A stretch of DNA of 64,000 nt from Acidovorax sp. NCPPB 3576 (GCF_028473605.1 NZ_CP097267.1:3464501-3528500), one strand, 5' to 3'; counted from the stretch's first letter, positions 8,921 to 17,502 are shown. The notes: generated by a model not told the origin, from the letters alone. Numbers and translations are program-made.

Positions 8921-8951
8921 AAAAAAGGGGAAGCTGTGCTTCCCCTTTTTT
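8921..8951. terminator. Bidirectional hairpin upstream of tRNA-Cys
   Basis: AAAAAAGGGGAAG and CTTCCCCTTTTTT pair over 13 bases around the loop CTGTG. The A- and T-runs would let it act as a terminator on either strand. It lies in the chromosomal spacer between tRNA-Cys and the island end, so in the ancestral array it separated tRNA-Gly from tRNA-Cys. Confidence 0.55.
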
Positions 8952-8952
8952 G

Positions 8953-8966
8953 GAAATTGGAGCGGG
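8953..8966. other. attL of the T6SS island (14-bp core)
   Basis: GAAATTGGAGCGGG is repeated exactly at 21703-21716, where it is the 3' end of tRNA-Gly (CCA plus acceptor stem). No tRNA is present here, only the tail, which is the usual scar left at the far end of an island integrated into a tRNA gene. The 12.75 kb between the copies contains an integrase next to the intact tRNA. Confidence 0.8.
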
Positions 8967-8987
8967 TAACAAGCTACCCGCTTTTTT
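8961..8987 (+). terminator. Hairpin at the island left end
   Basis: AGCGGGTA and TACCCGCT form an eight-pair stem around ACAAGC, followed by six T on the plus strand. The left arm lies in the attachment core and the right arm in island DNA, so the hairpin exists only in the integrated left junction or the circular form. It could insulate the island from outside transcription. Confidence 0.5.
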
Positions 8988-9432
8988 CCTAAGCCGTTGA
9001 TTCAACACGGGTTCTGGGAACACCTCGCTGTTGAACGGACTGCATTGTGTACTACCTGCCGGATGTTGGCAAGGCTTTTCGTCCCATGGGATTCCATCGA
9101 CCGCCACGCCGGTCTTCTGCGGTCCGGTTTTCCGATGGCCTTGCGCGAGAACGGTTGGCCTCACCATCGCCACCGACGAGTTTGCGCTCCGCGGACACTG
9201 CGCCAGTCCTTCCATGGCACGCCACCGAGGGCTGCACCATCGATTGGTCCGGTGGCCTTGGGCGACTGTGGGTCTCGGTCGCGCCTCGCGCGCTGCATCT
9301 GCGGATGCCGACCATTGCCCCGATTGCGACAAACCGGGTTTGTCGCAGTCCGCATTGTTCGCTGCCCCGGCGCTTCTTGTCGTCCTTCATGGCGGCGTCC
9401 GGCGAATCGCCGATGCCATCAGGAGAACCGAC
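8988..9432. other. Island leader region without a recognised gene
   Basis: This stretch precedes the replication-protein gene. Reading frames run through it in all directions but none has a credible start or family resemblance. The only structure seen is the inverted repeat at 9325-9347. Confidence 0.4.
9325..9347. repeat. 10-bp perfect inverted repeat upstream of the replication gene
   Basis: TGCGACAAAC and GTTTGTCGCA flank the loop CGG, about 85 bases before the replication-protein start. It could be an operator for autoregulation, an origin element or an attenuator; nothing in the sequence decides between them. Confidence 0.5.
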
Positions 9433-10743
9433 ATGACGAACCAAGAGCCTTCCAAGGCCGTCACCATCGCCAGCGGCGACGTATCCACCCAGCTGCCATT
9501 GCTCCCAGTCCCGCTCGCCCTGCTGCGCGACCGGCGCGTGATGCCGCTGGAGCGCAATGCCTGGATGATCCTGCACGCTGGTGCCGATCCGAGCGGCTGC
9601 GTCAGCGGCGTTACCTATGCCGAACTGCAACAGTTCCTGTCCTGCGTCCCCGACCGCGAACTGGCCTCGCGTGAGACCGTCTCGCGCTGCCTCACCATCC
9701 TGCGGCTGACACGCTGGATTCACATCGATGCACACATCCGCAATCCGTTGACCGGGCGGGTCCGGGTGAACCACTATGTCGTCCATACCCGGCCACTGTC
9801 GTTCGCGGAAGTGCTCGGGCGTGACCTGACGTGGATCGGCCTTTTGGACCACGCGCTGGACCATCCGACGATCACGGTGCGCCAGATTGCGGAGCAGGCG
9901 TTGCGCGATCTGGCGGGACACCCCGAAGACCTCGCCCGGCTCCCGCAGCACCTGATCGCCCATGCCGGGGCACTGCGGCAGCAGGACGATGGCCGCGAGA
10001 ATGGCGGCGATGATGATGATGATGACGATCCGCAAGGCGGTTGCGGTGATTGCGCAGGCGATGACAGTGAACTTGCCGTCTTGGACCGGCTACCCGGACA
10101 GGGGCACCCCCGCGACAACCCGCAAAGCCGGTCGCACGGGCGGCTCCCGCACACGCTCGCGCGTACGGTACGTAAAAATATAAATAAAAATAATACTTAC
10201 GTACCGTGCCCGAGCGGCGTCCCGAACCGGGCCGATGGAGGCGGTCTCGATCTGCCGGCTTCCTTCGGCGCGCTCGCCGCAGACCAGCAGCGCGACGTAC
10301 TGCGCCAGTTGCGGCGGGTGGCCCCCGACCGGCAACAGGAGGTGTTGGACGAATGGTCCGCACGCTGCCTGCTCGGCAAGGTGCTGCGGCCGGTGGGCTA
10401 CCTGTTTGCGCTGATCGGCAGGGCGATCAAGGGTGAATTCCGTCTCTTTGCGGCAAAGCCGCGGGCCAGTGCCGCATGCGCGGACAAGCCGGCCTGCGCA
10501 TCTGCTGCGCCAATCGGAACGGCGGCACGTCCCGATGCGGCCCCGCCTCGCCCCATGCCTGTCGTCCCCGCCTCTGTCCCGGTTCCAAACCGCAGGCAAG
10601 CCCCCCAGGTCACGCCGGCCGTGCGCGAGGCGGCGCGGGCATGGCGCGCGAAGATTCGCGCCAATCTCGGGCTGCCCGACACGGGCCTGCCGCAGCAGCT
10701 CGCATGCGCACCGATTCCGGCCATGGGATGGTCCGATGCATAG
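9433..10743 (+). CDS. STY4528-family pathogenicity-island replication protein
   Basis: The 436-residue protein resembles the STY4528 proteins of integrative islands, thought to act in replication of the excised element. A winged-helix-like N-terminal half (about residues 20-130, with RETVSRCLTILRLTRWI as recognition-helix candidate) is followed by a long Asp run (about residues 190-200), a basic link with VRKNINKNN, and a C-terminal region with ARCLLGKVLRPVGYLFALIG typical of the family. ATG at 9433 has AGGAG ten bases upstream; the frame is open back to 9031 without support. A perfect 15-bp hairpin follows the stop. Its presence suggests the island can exist as a circular replicating form. 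Confidence 0.75.
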   Translation: MTNQEPSKAVTIASGDVSTQLPLLPVPLALLRDRRVMPLERNAWMILHAGADPSGCVSGVTYAELQQFLSCVPDRELASRETVSRCLTILRLTRWIHIDAHIRNPLTGRVRVNHYVVHTRPLSFAEVLGRDLTWIGLLDHALDHPTITVRQIAEQALRDLAGHPEDLARLPQHLIAHAGALRQQDDGRENGGDDDDDDDPQGGCGDCAGDDSELAVLDRLPGQGHPRDNPQSRSHGRLPHTLARTVRKNINKNNTYVPCPSGVPNRADGGGLDLPASFGALAADQQRDVLRQLRRVAPDRQQEVLDEWSARCLLGKVLRPVGYLFALIGRAIKGEFRLFAAKPRASAACADKPACASAAPIGTAARPDAAPPRPMPVVPASVPVPNRRQAPQVTPAVREAARAWRAKIRANLGLPDTGLPQQLACAPIPAMGWSDA

Positions 10744-10767
10744 CGCTCCAGGCTCGCGCTGCCGCAG

Positions 10768-10802
10768 CCGGGTCGTCACTGCCCACCGCAGTGACGACCC
10801 GG
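10768..10802. terminator. Perfect 15-bp hairpin after the replication gene
   Basis: CCGGGTCGTCACTGC and its exact complement flank a five-base loop (CCACC), 25 bases after the stop of the replication gene. There is no T-run, so it is not a classical intrinsic terminator. It could be a transcript-end stem or a strand-initiation or origin structure of the island. Confidence 0.5.
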
Positions 10803-11529
10803 CCCCCTGCCGCAACAATACGGTCTGGCGCAGCATCGCATTGCCTGCGGCCTGCATGACGATGGCCCGGCATATTGGCGCAGCGGTGACCTTCCGGCGG
10901 GTTTCCAACACCGGAGCAACGGGTGCAATGTCCCATGCACCGCTCACGTTGCAACTGCCCCGCCGTACCCATTCGGCGGCCCGCAAGCAGCGCAGGTTCC
11001 CGCACGCGCTGCGCCCCCCATCGGGGGTGGAACCGTCCTGGCACGCACCGGCTCGTCGCGCGCGCCGCCCCTGCCCATGGGGAGAGCCTGTTTTTTTACC
11101 GTGGCAGGTGTCCATCCGGCCCTCTTGCGTCCTTCCTCCAACCCGCACCGTGGGTGCGTTCCCGCTTTCACCGGCCCCGGCGCACGCCGCACGGCCATGC
11201 CTTTTTCCTCGGTCTGGCGCAGCCTGCCCATCGGTTTTTTCATCCCCCCGTTCTTCAGTTTCAAAGGAGGTCTTCATCCCGGCGTTTTCGCATGCGTCAT
11301 CCCGGCCTTGCGCCGGTTTCCCCCGCTCCGGCTTCCCACAGGAAGCAAGGCGGGTGCCTCATCGGAGGCAAGAGGTGTTCTGAGCACCTGGCCCTTTGCC
11401 CTTAGGGGATTCCGCCATCGGCGGATTGGCATCAACACTGACCGGATTTGCCCTCAGACGATAACCACGTCGGCGCGCGCTGAACCAGCGACACGACGTG
11501 ACATGACCAACTCCCGCGAAAGGACCGCG
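10803..11529. other. Gene-free stretch in the island
   Basis: About 730 bases hold only overlapping open frames in several directions, without family resemblance or ribosome sites. The sequence is C-rich on the plus strand and has several short hairpins (for example AGGTG...CACCT near 11372). An undetected small gene, RNA or origin is possible, but I can support none. Confidence 0.4.
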
Positions 11530-12393
11530 ATGGACGATCTGACCTATACGCTGCGGCAACTGTGCCAGCGCAACCGCGACGGCAGCCATGCGACGCAGGC
11601 GGACCGGCAGCGTTCGCTGTCGCTGGCCGCCCGGCATTTGCGCGAGGCGGGGTTTCGGCAGATGCGGGCGTCTTCGCTGAAGGGCCGGCATGTGGACGCG
11701 CTGCTCGAACGCTGGCAGGCCGAGGGGCTGTCGGCGGGCACTTTGAAGAACCGGCTGGCCCATCTGCGCTGGTGGGCGGAGAAGGTGGGCAAGGCGGGCC
11801 TCATCGCTGCGGACAATGCGCAACTGGGGATCGCGCAGCGCCGCCATGTGAGCCAGGAGAGCAAGGCGCGCGCGTTGGGCGATGGGCTGGACCGGGTGGG
11901 CGATGCCCATGTTCGCATGAGCCTGCGCCTGCAGGAGGCGTTCGGGCTGCGCCGTGAGGAAGCGATCAAGTTCCAGCCGGGCTATGCGGACCGGGGCGAT
12001 CACGTCGCGCTCAAGGGGTCATGGACGAAGGGCGGGCGCGAGCGCTGCATCCCGATCACGACGCCGCAGCAGCGCGCGGTGCTCGATGCGGCACATGCCC
12101 TGGCCGGGGCGGGTTCGCTGATCCCGGCGCACAAGACCTATATCCAGCAGCGCCACACCTATGACGGGCAGTGCAAGGCGGCAGGGCTGAGTCACATGCA
12201 TGGGCTGCGGCATCGGTTCGCGCAGGCGCGGTATGCGGCGTTGACGGGCTGGGCCGCGCCCGCAGACGGCGGGCCCACGTCCCGCCTATTGACCCCGGCG
12301 CAGCGTGTTCAGGATGCCGAGGCCCGGCAGGCGATCAGCCGGGAACTGGGCCATGAGCGGGTGCAGATCACGGCGGTGTACCTGGGGCGGTAG
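11530..12393 (+). CDS. Tyrosine recombinase with phage-integrase SAM-like N-terminus
   Basis: The 287-residue protein fits the Phage_int_SAM_2/Integrase_1 type found in ICE cores. A helical DNA-binding N-terminus (about residues 1-85) precedes a catalytic domain with AFGLRREEAIKF (Arg), SWTKGGRER (Lys), MHGLRHRFAQ (His-x-x-Arg) and ELGHERVQITAVYLG (His and the probable Tyr nucleophile). All catalytic positions look intact. ATG at 11530 has AAAGGA seven bases upstream; the in-frame ATG at 11503 is an alternative. It differs in family from the border integrase and lies mid-island, so it may act in dimer resolution, excision or a second recombination step. Confidence 0.8.
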   Translation: MDDLTYTLRQLCQRNRDGSHATQADRQRSLSLAARHLREAGFRQMRASSLKGRHVDALLERWQAEGLSAGTLKNRLAHLRWWAEKVGKAGLIAADNAQLGIAQRRHVSQESKARALGDGLDRVGDAHVRMSLRLQEAFGLRREEAIKFQPGYADRGDHVALKGSWTKGGRERCIPITTPQQRAVLDAAHALAGAGSLIPAHKTYIQQRHTYDGQCKAAGLSHMHGLRHRFAQARYAALTGWAAPADGGPTSRLLTPAQRVQDAEARQAISRELGHERVQITAVYLGR

Positions 12394-12396
12394 CGG

Positions 12397-12684
12397 CTAA
12401 GGCTTGATGGCAAGGGGCGTGATGGCGGGGTGCGCCCGCTGCTGGGCGTGCCACAGGTCATGGGCGATTTGTTCGGCCAGGAACTGGCGGGCGGCCCCCA
12501 GGCCGGACAGTTCCAGCCGGTGGGCCAGATCGGCGGTGATCGGCGCATGGCCGTTCAGGACCGAGGACAGCAGGAGCGGCGAGTAGCCGATGTGCTGGGC
12601 GAGTGCCGTCGCGCTCAGGTCGAGGGCGGGCAGCACGTCTTCGCGCAGTGCGGCTCCGGGATGGGGCGGGTTGTGCATGGGCAT
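12397..12684 (-). CDS. HigA-type XRE antitoxin (orphan)
   Basis: The 95-residue protein matches HigA antitoxins: HPGAALREDVLPAL at the start, then a helix-turn-helix (about residues 25-65, ATALAQHIGYSPLLLSSVLN). HigA normally neutralises the HigB mRNA interferase encoded upstream. Here the upstream gene is the putative immunity protein, and no HigB-like frame is visible, so it is an orphan antitoxin or stand-alone regulator. It could control the T6SS cargo or protect against a HigB elsewhere. The start may also be the ATG at 12678. Confidence 0.8.
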   Translation of the reverse strand: MPMHNPPHPGAALREDVLPALDLSATALAQHIGYSPLLLSSVLNGHAPITADLAHRLELSGLGAARQFLAEQIAHDLWHAQQRAHPAITPLAIKP

Positions 12685-12738
12685 GGGTATGGTGGTGATC
12701 GGTCGGGCAGTGAGGGAAGATCAAATCGGCCGCGACGT

Positions 12739-13671
12739 TCACAGTCCGTCGGGAATGCGCAGGTCGGGCCAGTCCTTCTTGTAGCGCACCAGCACGCGAT
12801 CAAGCAAAGGTGTTTCCGGGTCGGGAAGCGGGATATCCGCTAACGGTGGCAGATAGGCCAATGGCTGGTTCATCAAGGGATGATCGAAACTGGTTGGGTT
12901 TTTAAGACCCGCCCACTCGCGGATGCGAAGGAAGGCAAGAATTTCATAGGGAAAAAGCTTGAATCTCGGATCATCGAATTCGTTGACGGCATCTTGGTCA
13001 GAATCGTCCGTCGCACGCAGGTGGTGTTCGGCCATGTCCTCGACCCACTGTTTGACCTTCACCAGATCCGTGGATTTCCAATCGGCCAGCACCTGGTCGT
13101 ATGGAGCCATGTTTTCCGGATGGGAATAGGGCGTCATATCGATGAAGGATTCGCCTTTTCCCGCACGGAAAAGCTGGATCAGAAACCAGAAATGCGGATA
13201 GAGAGAACCTGCATCATGTCGATCATTAATGCGTAGATCGAGCAACTTTGTATCCAGCCCTTCCACGAAGGCGTCTCCCACGGCCAACGCCCGATTTTTC
13301 CAGCCGCAGATAATTTGAAGAGCCAAATAGAATGCTGCTACATCCTTGAGCAACGCGCCCGCTCGCCCTGCCCTTGCGGGAGGCTCTTCCATCAATGCAC
13401 GCCAAGCGGCATATTTCCCTGCAAGAGCCAATGACAAGTGATCGCGCTTGGATTGCAGTCCTGATATTTCATAGGCAGCAAAATTCCATGTGAGAAAACT
13501 TTCGACTTGAAGCCGAACCGCGATAAATCCCGGAGTTCCAGCCACATACTTTTCGAGTTTTTCAGTAGGCTCGCGGGAGTGAAGTTTAATCATTAATGGG
13601 TTGGCGTGCCAGTCGCCAAGATCTCCATTCGCCGCCTTCAAAAGACGGACAACTTCTTTCGAGGGATTCAT
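12739..13671 (-). CDS. Putative immunity protein for the nuclease toxin
   Basis: This 310-residue protein has no signal peptide and no membrane segment, as expected for an inhibitor of a cytoplasmic nuclease. I do not recognise its family. It follows the toxin gene by 32 bases in the same direction, the normal toxin-immunity arrangement. ATG at 13671 was chosen because GGAG lies nine bases upstream; an ATG at 13686 is in frame. The gene and the toxin 3' end are clearly more AT-rich than the rest of the island, which suggests that toxin tail and immunity gene arrived together. The role is inferred from position only. Confidence 0.6.
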   Translation of the reverse strand: MNPSKEVVRLLKAANGDLGDWHANPLMIKLHSREPTEKLEKYVAGTPGFIAVRLQVESFLTWNFAAYEISGLQSKRDHLSLALAGKYAAWRALMEEPPARAGRAGALLKDVAAFYLALQIICGWKNRALAVGDAFVEGLDTKLLDLRINDRHDAGSLYPHFWFLIQLFRAGKGESFIDMTPYSHPENMAPYDQVLADWKSTDLVKVKQWVEDMAEHHLRATDDSDQDAVNEFDDPRFKLFPYEILAFLRIREWAGLKNPTSFDHPLMNQPLAYLPPLADIPLPDPETPLLDRVLVRYKKDWPDLRIPDGL

Positions 13672-13703
13672 ATTAATCAACTCCATAACGCAATTATATA
13701 AGA

Positions 13704-14735
13704 TTATTTTTTCTTTTTCTTCTTCTCAACTATATCCCAAGGATTTGTAATCGCTTTCTTTTTTATGCACCCTTTTTCAGGGTCATCAATGAACACATCG
13801 TATTTTTCGTAATCAACCTTCTTACCTAGCTCCTGTGCTTCTAGTAGCCATTCAAGTCCCTTGGCTCCATTTGCAATCGCATCAGGAGAATTCTTGTAGT
13901 GGCCTCGACCGTTAGCTGCTCTCCCCAAGCGGCTGTTCGTAAACCCTTCACCGCCCAGCTTCGCCTGATCCCCCTTCAACGAAGGCGCAGTGGTCCCATC
14001 GGTGGTTTTAACCTCCAGCACCTTGATATCACCATTCGGATTCCGTGCCATCACGTCAATGCCGTGGCCAGACTTGTTTTGCACCTCCATGATTTCGGTG
14101 TAGCCCGCGTCGAACAAATCCATCTTGGCCAACCACTCGCCGCACTTTCCCTTGAACTGTCTGGAGCCGTCAACTTTACCCCCCTCCGGATTGCCCTTGT
14201 CCGTGGTCTTCTTGGCGGCAGCTTCCTCGGCCTCTCTGGCTGCGCGTTCCTCGGCTTCCTTCGCAGCCTTCTGCCCCGCCGCTTCCGCCGCCTCGCGCCC
14301 CGCCGTCTTGCCCAGGGCCTCGGCACCCGCTTCCGCGACCTGCTTGCCGTACTTCGTGGCGGTAGCGCCAGCGCCAAGGCCAGGGATCATGGCCACGGCA
14401 CTGATGGCCGCATTCACCTTGTCGCCCTCGGCAAGATAGATCAGGGCGTTGGTGCCATCCGCCACCTCTCCGAAGCCGGGAACCAGCCCGACGGCATCCA
14501 GCCCGGTGTGCAGCACATTGCTGCCCCAGCTCGTCCACCAGCCTTTTTCAGGCTCCGTCGGCTTGATGGGAGGCGCGCTGTCGAAGTGAGGATTCGGAGC
14601 CGTTTCCGGCACCACCAGCCCGGTCGTGTTGCCGATGGGGCCGGGCGACGACCAATTGTTGGGTTTGATGCGCGCCGCAGGCGTCTGCGCAGCATCGGAC
14701 GGGTCGTCATCCGGCCCGCGTTTTCTGGTTGCCAT
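13704..14735 (-). CDS. Polymorphic toxin with PD-(D/E)XK-like nuclease domain
   Basis: The 343-residue protein has a Pro-rich N-terminus (residues 1-70), a hydrophobic Gly-rich pretoxin-like region (about 72-125, with GLDAVGLVPGFGEVADG), an Ala/Glu/Lys helical linker (140-180) and a C-terminal nuclease-like domain. The last shows Glu200 (CGEWLAKMD), Asp227 (HGIDVMARNP) and Glu241-x-Lys243 (LEVKTT), the spacing of a PD-(D/E)XK active site. It ends in six Lys. It sits behind VgrG, the adaptor and the DUF4150 effector, so it is a likely T6SS DNase cargo. It lacks PAAR and Rhs regions and must be loaded in another way. The domain superfamily call is by motif only. Confidence 0.72.
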   Translation of the reverse strand: MATRKRGPDDDPSDAAQTPAARIKPNNWSSPGPIGNTTGLVVPETAPNPHFDSAPPIKPTEPEKGWWTSWGSNVLHTGLDAVGLVPGFGEVADGTNALIYLAEGDKVNAAISAVAMIPGLGAGATATKYGKQVAEAGAEALGKTAGREAAEAAGQKAAKEAEERAAREAEEAAAKKTTDKGNPEGGKVDGSRQFKGKCGEWLAKMDLFDAGYTEIMEVQNKSGHGIDVMARNPNGDIKVLEVKTTDGTTAPSLKGDQAKLGGEGFTNSRLGRAANGRGHYKNSPDAIANGAKGLEWLLEAQELGKKVDYEKYDVFIDDPEKGCIKKKAITNPWDIVEKKKKKK

Positions 14736-14814
14736 ACAGCAATGGAGGTTGGATCAATTCATCCACCATCCGCAGCGTCAGTTCCGCAGGAGGTGGGCAT
14801 TTGGGCTGCGTCCG

Positions 14815-15255
14815 TCAGCCCTTGAACGAGACGGACGACAGGCAATCGGGCTTGGACCATTTGAAGCCCAACGCAAGACGCTGCCCCTTGAAGGTCACCT
14901 CGCGTGTGATGAGCGCATCGGGAAACGGATTGGAGGGCGGGGTGGGCGGGCTGACCGGGCCCAGGTGACGCTCAATCGCTGCCACGTCCACGCATGTGCC
15001 TTGCAGTTCACGCAGAACGACGAACGGCGGTTTGTTCTGGGTCTTGAACTCGCGCACATCGGCCACGCCGACGACGACGCCATCCTGCAGCTTCAGCGGT
15101 CCTGGACTTTCGTAGAACACCACGTAGGCGTTCTCGCTGGCCTGGCGCAGTTCGATGCCCGATACGCGCGCGATGGCAGCGGCATCCTGACCGCCGGCTG
15201 GCGCAGCAAGGATTTCGATCAGAGCCCACAAGGTTTGCATCATCGTTGCCTTCAT
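14815..15255 (-). CDS. Putative immunity protein for the DUF4150 metallopeptidase
   Basis: The 146-residue protein is encoded directly after the DUF4150 effector, with a four-base overlap (ATGA) that implies translational coupling. A short hydrophobic N-terminus (TLWALIEILAAPAG) could be a weak signal or anchor, which would suit a periplasmic target, but it is not a clear signal peptide. No known domain is recognised. Position makes it the candidate inhibitor of the HEVGH peptidase effector. A PAAR- or chaperone-related role cannot be excluded. Confidence 0.6.
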   Translation of the reverse strand: MKATMMQTLWALIEILAAPAGGQDAAAIARVSGIELRQASENAYVVFYESPGPLKLQDGVVVGVADVREFKTQNKPPFVVLRELQGTCVDVAAIERHLGPVSPPTPPSNPFPDALITREVTFKGQRLALGFKWSKPDCLSSVSFKG

Positions 15256-16193
15256 TTCTTTTTGTCCGCTATGTTCTGGTCGTACCAGTCCCCGTAATAG
15301 TTCGCATAGGGTTGCTTGGTGGTCGATGTGATCTCGCCCTGGCCAAACACCTTCCCCATGCTGTCGCGCGCCGCAGCGGCGTTGCCGTCCTTCACGTACT
15401 GGTCGAATGCGCCGTTGTAGGCGCCGTGGTTCGCGCTGTTGCCGGCGATGCCGATGTCCGGACCGCCGTTCTTGATGATTTCACGCTGGACCTCGATGTT
15501 CTTCATAGCCGCCGCGCCTTCATCCGCCAACTGTCCGTTGACGTAGGCCGCGCGGGATGAGTAATCCGCTTGATAGGAATAGGTGGCATGGCCCACCTCG
15601 TGCGACAGGACGCGTGTCGCGGCCGTCGGATCGTTCTTGAGGTTGCCGTCGAGCGTGATGGTCTTCGTGCCCTGGTTGGCAAAGCTGCCGCCGCCTTCCT
15701 TCCCATACTCGATCTTCCAGCCGTCCTGCTGCAGTTTGTCCAAATCCTGTTGCAGCGTGGGCGACTTGGCAACGATTTCGTCCACCCCCTCTCCAAGGCC
15801 GGTGGATGGGCCGGCCTTGCCGGCCGCCCCTCCCCCGGGCGCAGGCCAGTTCATCCACATCTTGTCGCCGGTCCGGACGATCGCGCGGCCGTTGATGAAG
15901 ACCGATTTACTGTGGTCGATGTCGTGGCTGATCTTCATGTGCGTCTGGCTGACGACACCTTTGCCCGCGCCTGCCTCATCGCCTTTGACGTTATCGACGT
16001 AGCTCTGGTTATGCAGGTAGGCAGGCTTGCTGGCGATGAAGACATTCGGCGAGCAATGCATGCTCTGGTCCATCATATGAACGATGGGATAAGGCACCGG
16101 CACACCATTTTTGCTGGGCGTGAGGCACACGTCCGGCGCCATGCAAATGATCTTGAATCTGGCGTCCTTGGCGGTAATGGATTCACTGGCCAC
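15252..16193 (-). CDS. T6SS effector: DUF4150 (PAAR-like) with HEXXH metallopeptidase domain
   Basis: The 313-residue protein has an N-terminal DUF4150/PAAR-like domain (about residues 10-125, with CMAPDVCLTPSKNGVPVPYP and a C-terminal INGRAIVRTGDKM), which caps the VgrG spike. A Gly/Ala linker leads to a C-terminal domain with VLSHEVGHATYSY, a zinc-protease HEXXH motif at residues 198-202. Such fusions deliver a peptidase into rival cells. The start overlaps the end of the DUF2169 gene by about 10 bp and the stop overlaps the next gene, so it lies inside a tight operon. The substrate of the protease is unknown. Confidence 0.85.
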   Translation of the reverse strand: MASESITAKDARFKIICMAPDVCLTPSKNGVPVPYPIVHMMDQSMHCSPNVFIASKPAYLHNQSYVDNVKGDEAGAGKGVVSQTHMKISHDIDHSKSVFINGRAIVRTGDKMWMNWPAPGGGAAGKAGPSTGLGEGVDEIVAKSPTLQQDLDKLQQDGWKIEYGKEGGGSFANQGTKTITLDGNLKNDPTAATRVLSHEVGHATYSYQADYSSRAAYVNGQLADEGAAAMKNIEVQREIIKNGGPDIGIAGNSANHGAYNGAFDQYVKDGNAAAARDSMGKVFGQGEITSTTKQPYANYYGDWYDQNIADKKK

Positions 16194-17496
16194 GGCTGTT
16201 TCTTTCCGCGGCCTTCGCGCGAGCAGCCCGCATCATTTCCTCATCGAGTTCCATGGCCGTGCCGGGGGGCCAGGTGCCCAGCTCCAGCCGCCGCACGCCT
16301 GTCTTGCCGCTGACGACGGCGCGGCGCACGATGCTGAGGACGCCGGTGCCCATGTCGAGGATCACGGTGTCGATGTTCATGGGAGCGAACGCCAGCACAC
16401 CGACATGCAAACGCACCAGCAATTGCAGGTCCTGGCGCGGCAGGAGAAAGCCGTAGGGCCCTTGGTGGCGTGCGGCCGATGTGAAATGCACCAGCACGAT
16501 TTCCTCGCCGCCCTGGGGATAGTCGATTTGCTGGTCTTCGGGCGCGCAGTTCCAGTATCGGTAATCGTGATCGTGCGGGCTCTTGGGCCACCGCGTCTGC
16601 TTCCAGCGTTCGTCGTGCGTGCCGGCCAAGGCGACCCGAGGCGCCCACCAACGACCAACCGGCCCTACCCCGATCACGGGATAGTCGCGCTGGCCATCGT
16701 AGGGGTGATCGAACACCTCGATCTGGGGAGCAGGCCGCAGGACATCGGGCGTGGCCCGCGCCGGGTCACCCGCGGAGAACCCGTCAAGCGCTGTGTCAGC
16801 ATCGGGAATGGCATTGGGCAAGCGACCGCATCCGATGGGATTGGGCGCGAAAAATGCCGGCAACTTGGCATGGGCGTCACGGGCATGCATGCGCTGCTGA
16901 TCGGTCAACCCGCCGATTGTTCCGTCCGCATGGACCTGCAGCAACCGCTCTTGCCGGATGACATTCGGCCCACCGAACGCCAGCTCGTAGCGCAACGGAA
17001 CATGCTTCACGGCTTCCGGCTCGGTCACTTGCAGCGTGCCGAGCGTTCCGATGGAGCGTGCGAACCGCCGCGGGCCCGTGACGTGGAAGCGCTTCTCGAT
17101 AGCATCGCCGAAGCGAAAGCCTACGGGCCAGCGCTGCATCGGCTGGCTCGTGGGGGAATGGGCCGTGGCATTCACCAGCAGCACATCGCATTTCGGCTTG
17201 TAGGGCGCGAAGTCACTTTCCAGCAGAGTGCTGGTTTCGTTGGGCTCGCCCAGAAATTGATCGGCTTCGCAAAGCGGTGACTGCTCTTGCGCCGGCAGCA
17301 GCCGGGGCACCATTCCACTGTCAGTTTTCTCCAGATTCAGCATGGAATAGGAGGTGCGGCTGACCATGACGTGATAGATATCGCCGAGCGGGTCCACGTG
17401 CTGGAAATACTGGCTGGGCCACTGGGTGTGGTTCGCAACCTCGGGAACCGCGGCGGAACGCAGCGGGGAAGGCAGGGCATGGGACGGCTGGGCCAT
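16183..17496 (-). CDS. DUF2169 T6SS adaptor/chaperone
   Basis: The 437-residue cytoplasmic protein matches DUF2169 proteins, which help load PAAR-like effectors onto VgrG. Family-typical segments are VPLRYELAFGGPNVI (about residues 165-180), NPIGCGRLPNAI (about 225-236) and a C-terminal FLLPRQDLQLLVRLH-type region. It lies between vgrG (six-base gap) and the DUF4150 effector (overlap), the standard gene order vgrG-DUF2169-DUF4150. That arrangement makes the DUF4150 protein its likely client. Confidence 0.88.
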   Translation of the reverse strand: MAQPSHALPSPLRSAAVPEVANHTQWPSQYFQHVDPLGDIYHVMVSRTSYSMLNLEKTDSGMVPRLLPAQEQSPLCEADQFLGEPNETSTLLESDFAPYKPKCDVLLVNATAHSPTSQPMQRWPVGFRFGDAIEKRFHVTGPRRFARSIGTLGTLQVTEPEAVKHVPLRYELAFGGPNVIRQERLLQVHADGTIGGLTDQQRMHARDAHAKLPAFFAPNPIGCGRLPNAIPDADTALDGFSAGDPARATPDVLRPAPQIEVFDHPYDGQRDYPVIGVGPVGRWWAPRVALAGTHDERWKQTRWPKSPHDHDYRYWNCAPEDQQIDYPQGGEEIVLVHFTSAARHQGPYGFLLPRQDLQLLVRLHVGVLAFAPMNIDTVILDMGTGVLSIVRRAVVSGKTGVRRLELGTWPPGTAMELDEEMMRAARAKAAERNSRGQ

Positions 17497-17502
17497 GGCT
17501 GC

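Noticed and set aside
10090..11277. Minus-strand open frame of 395 codons in the gene-free island stretch
   Set aside because: It overlaps the end of the replication gene, is Arg/Gly/Cys-rich and shows no start signal; kept only as a gene-free region note.
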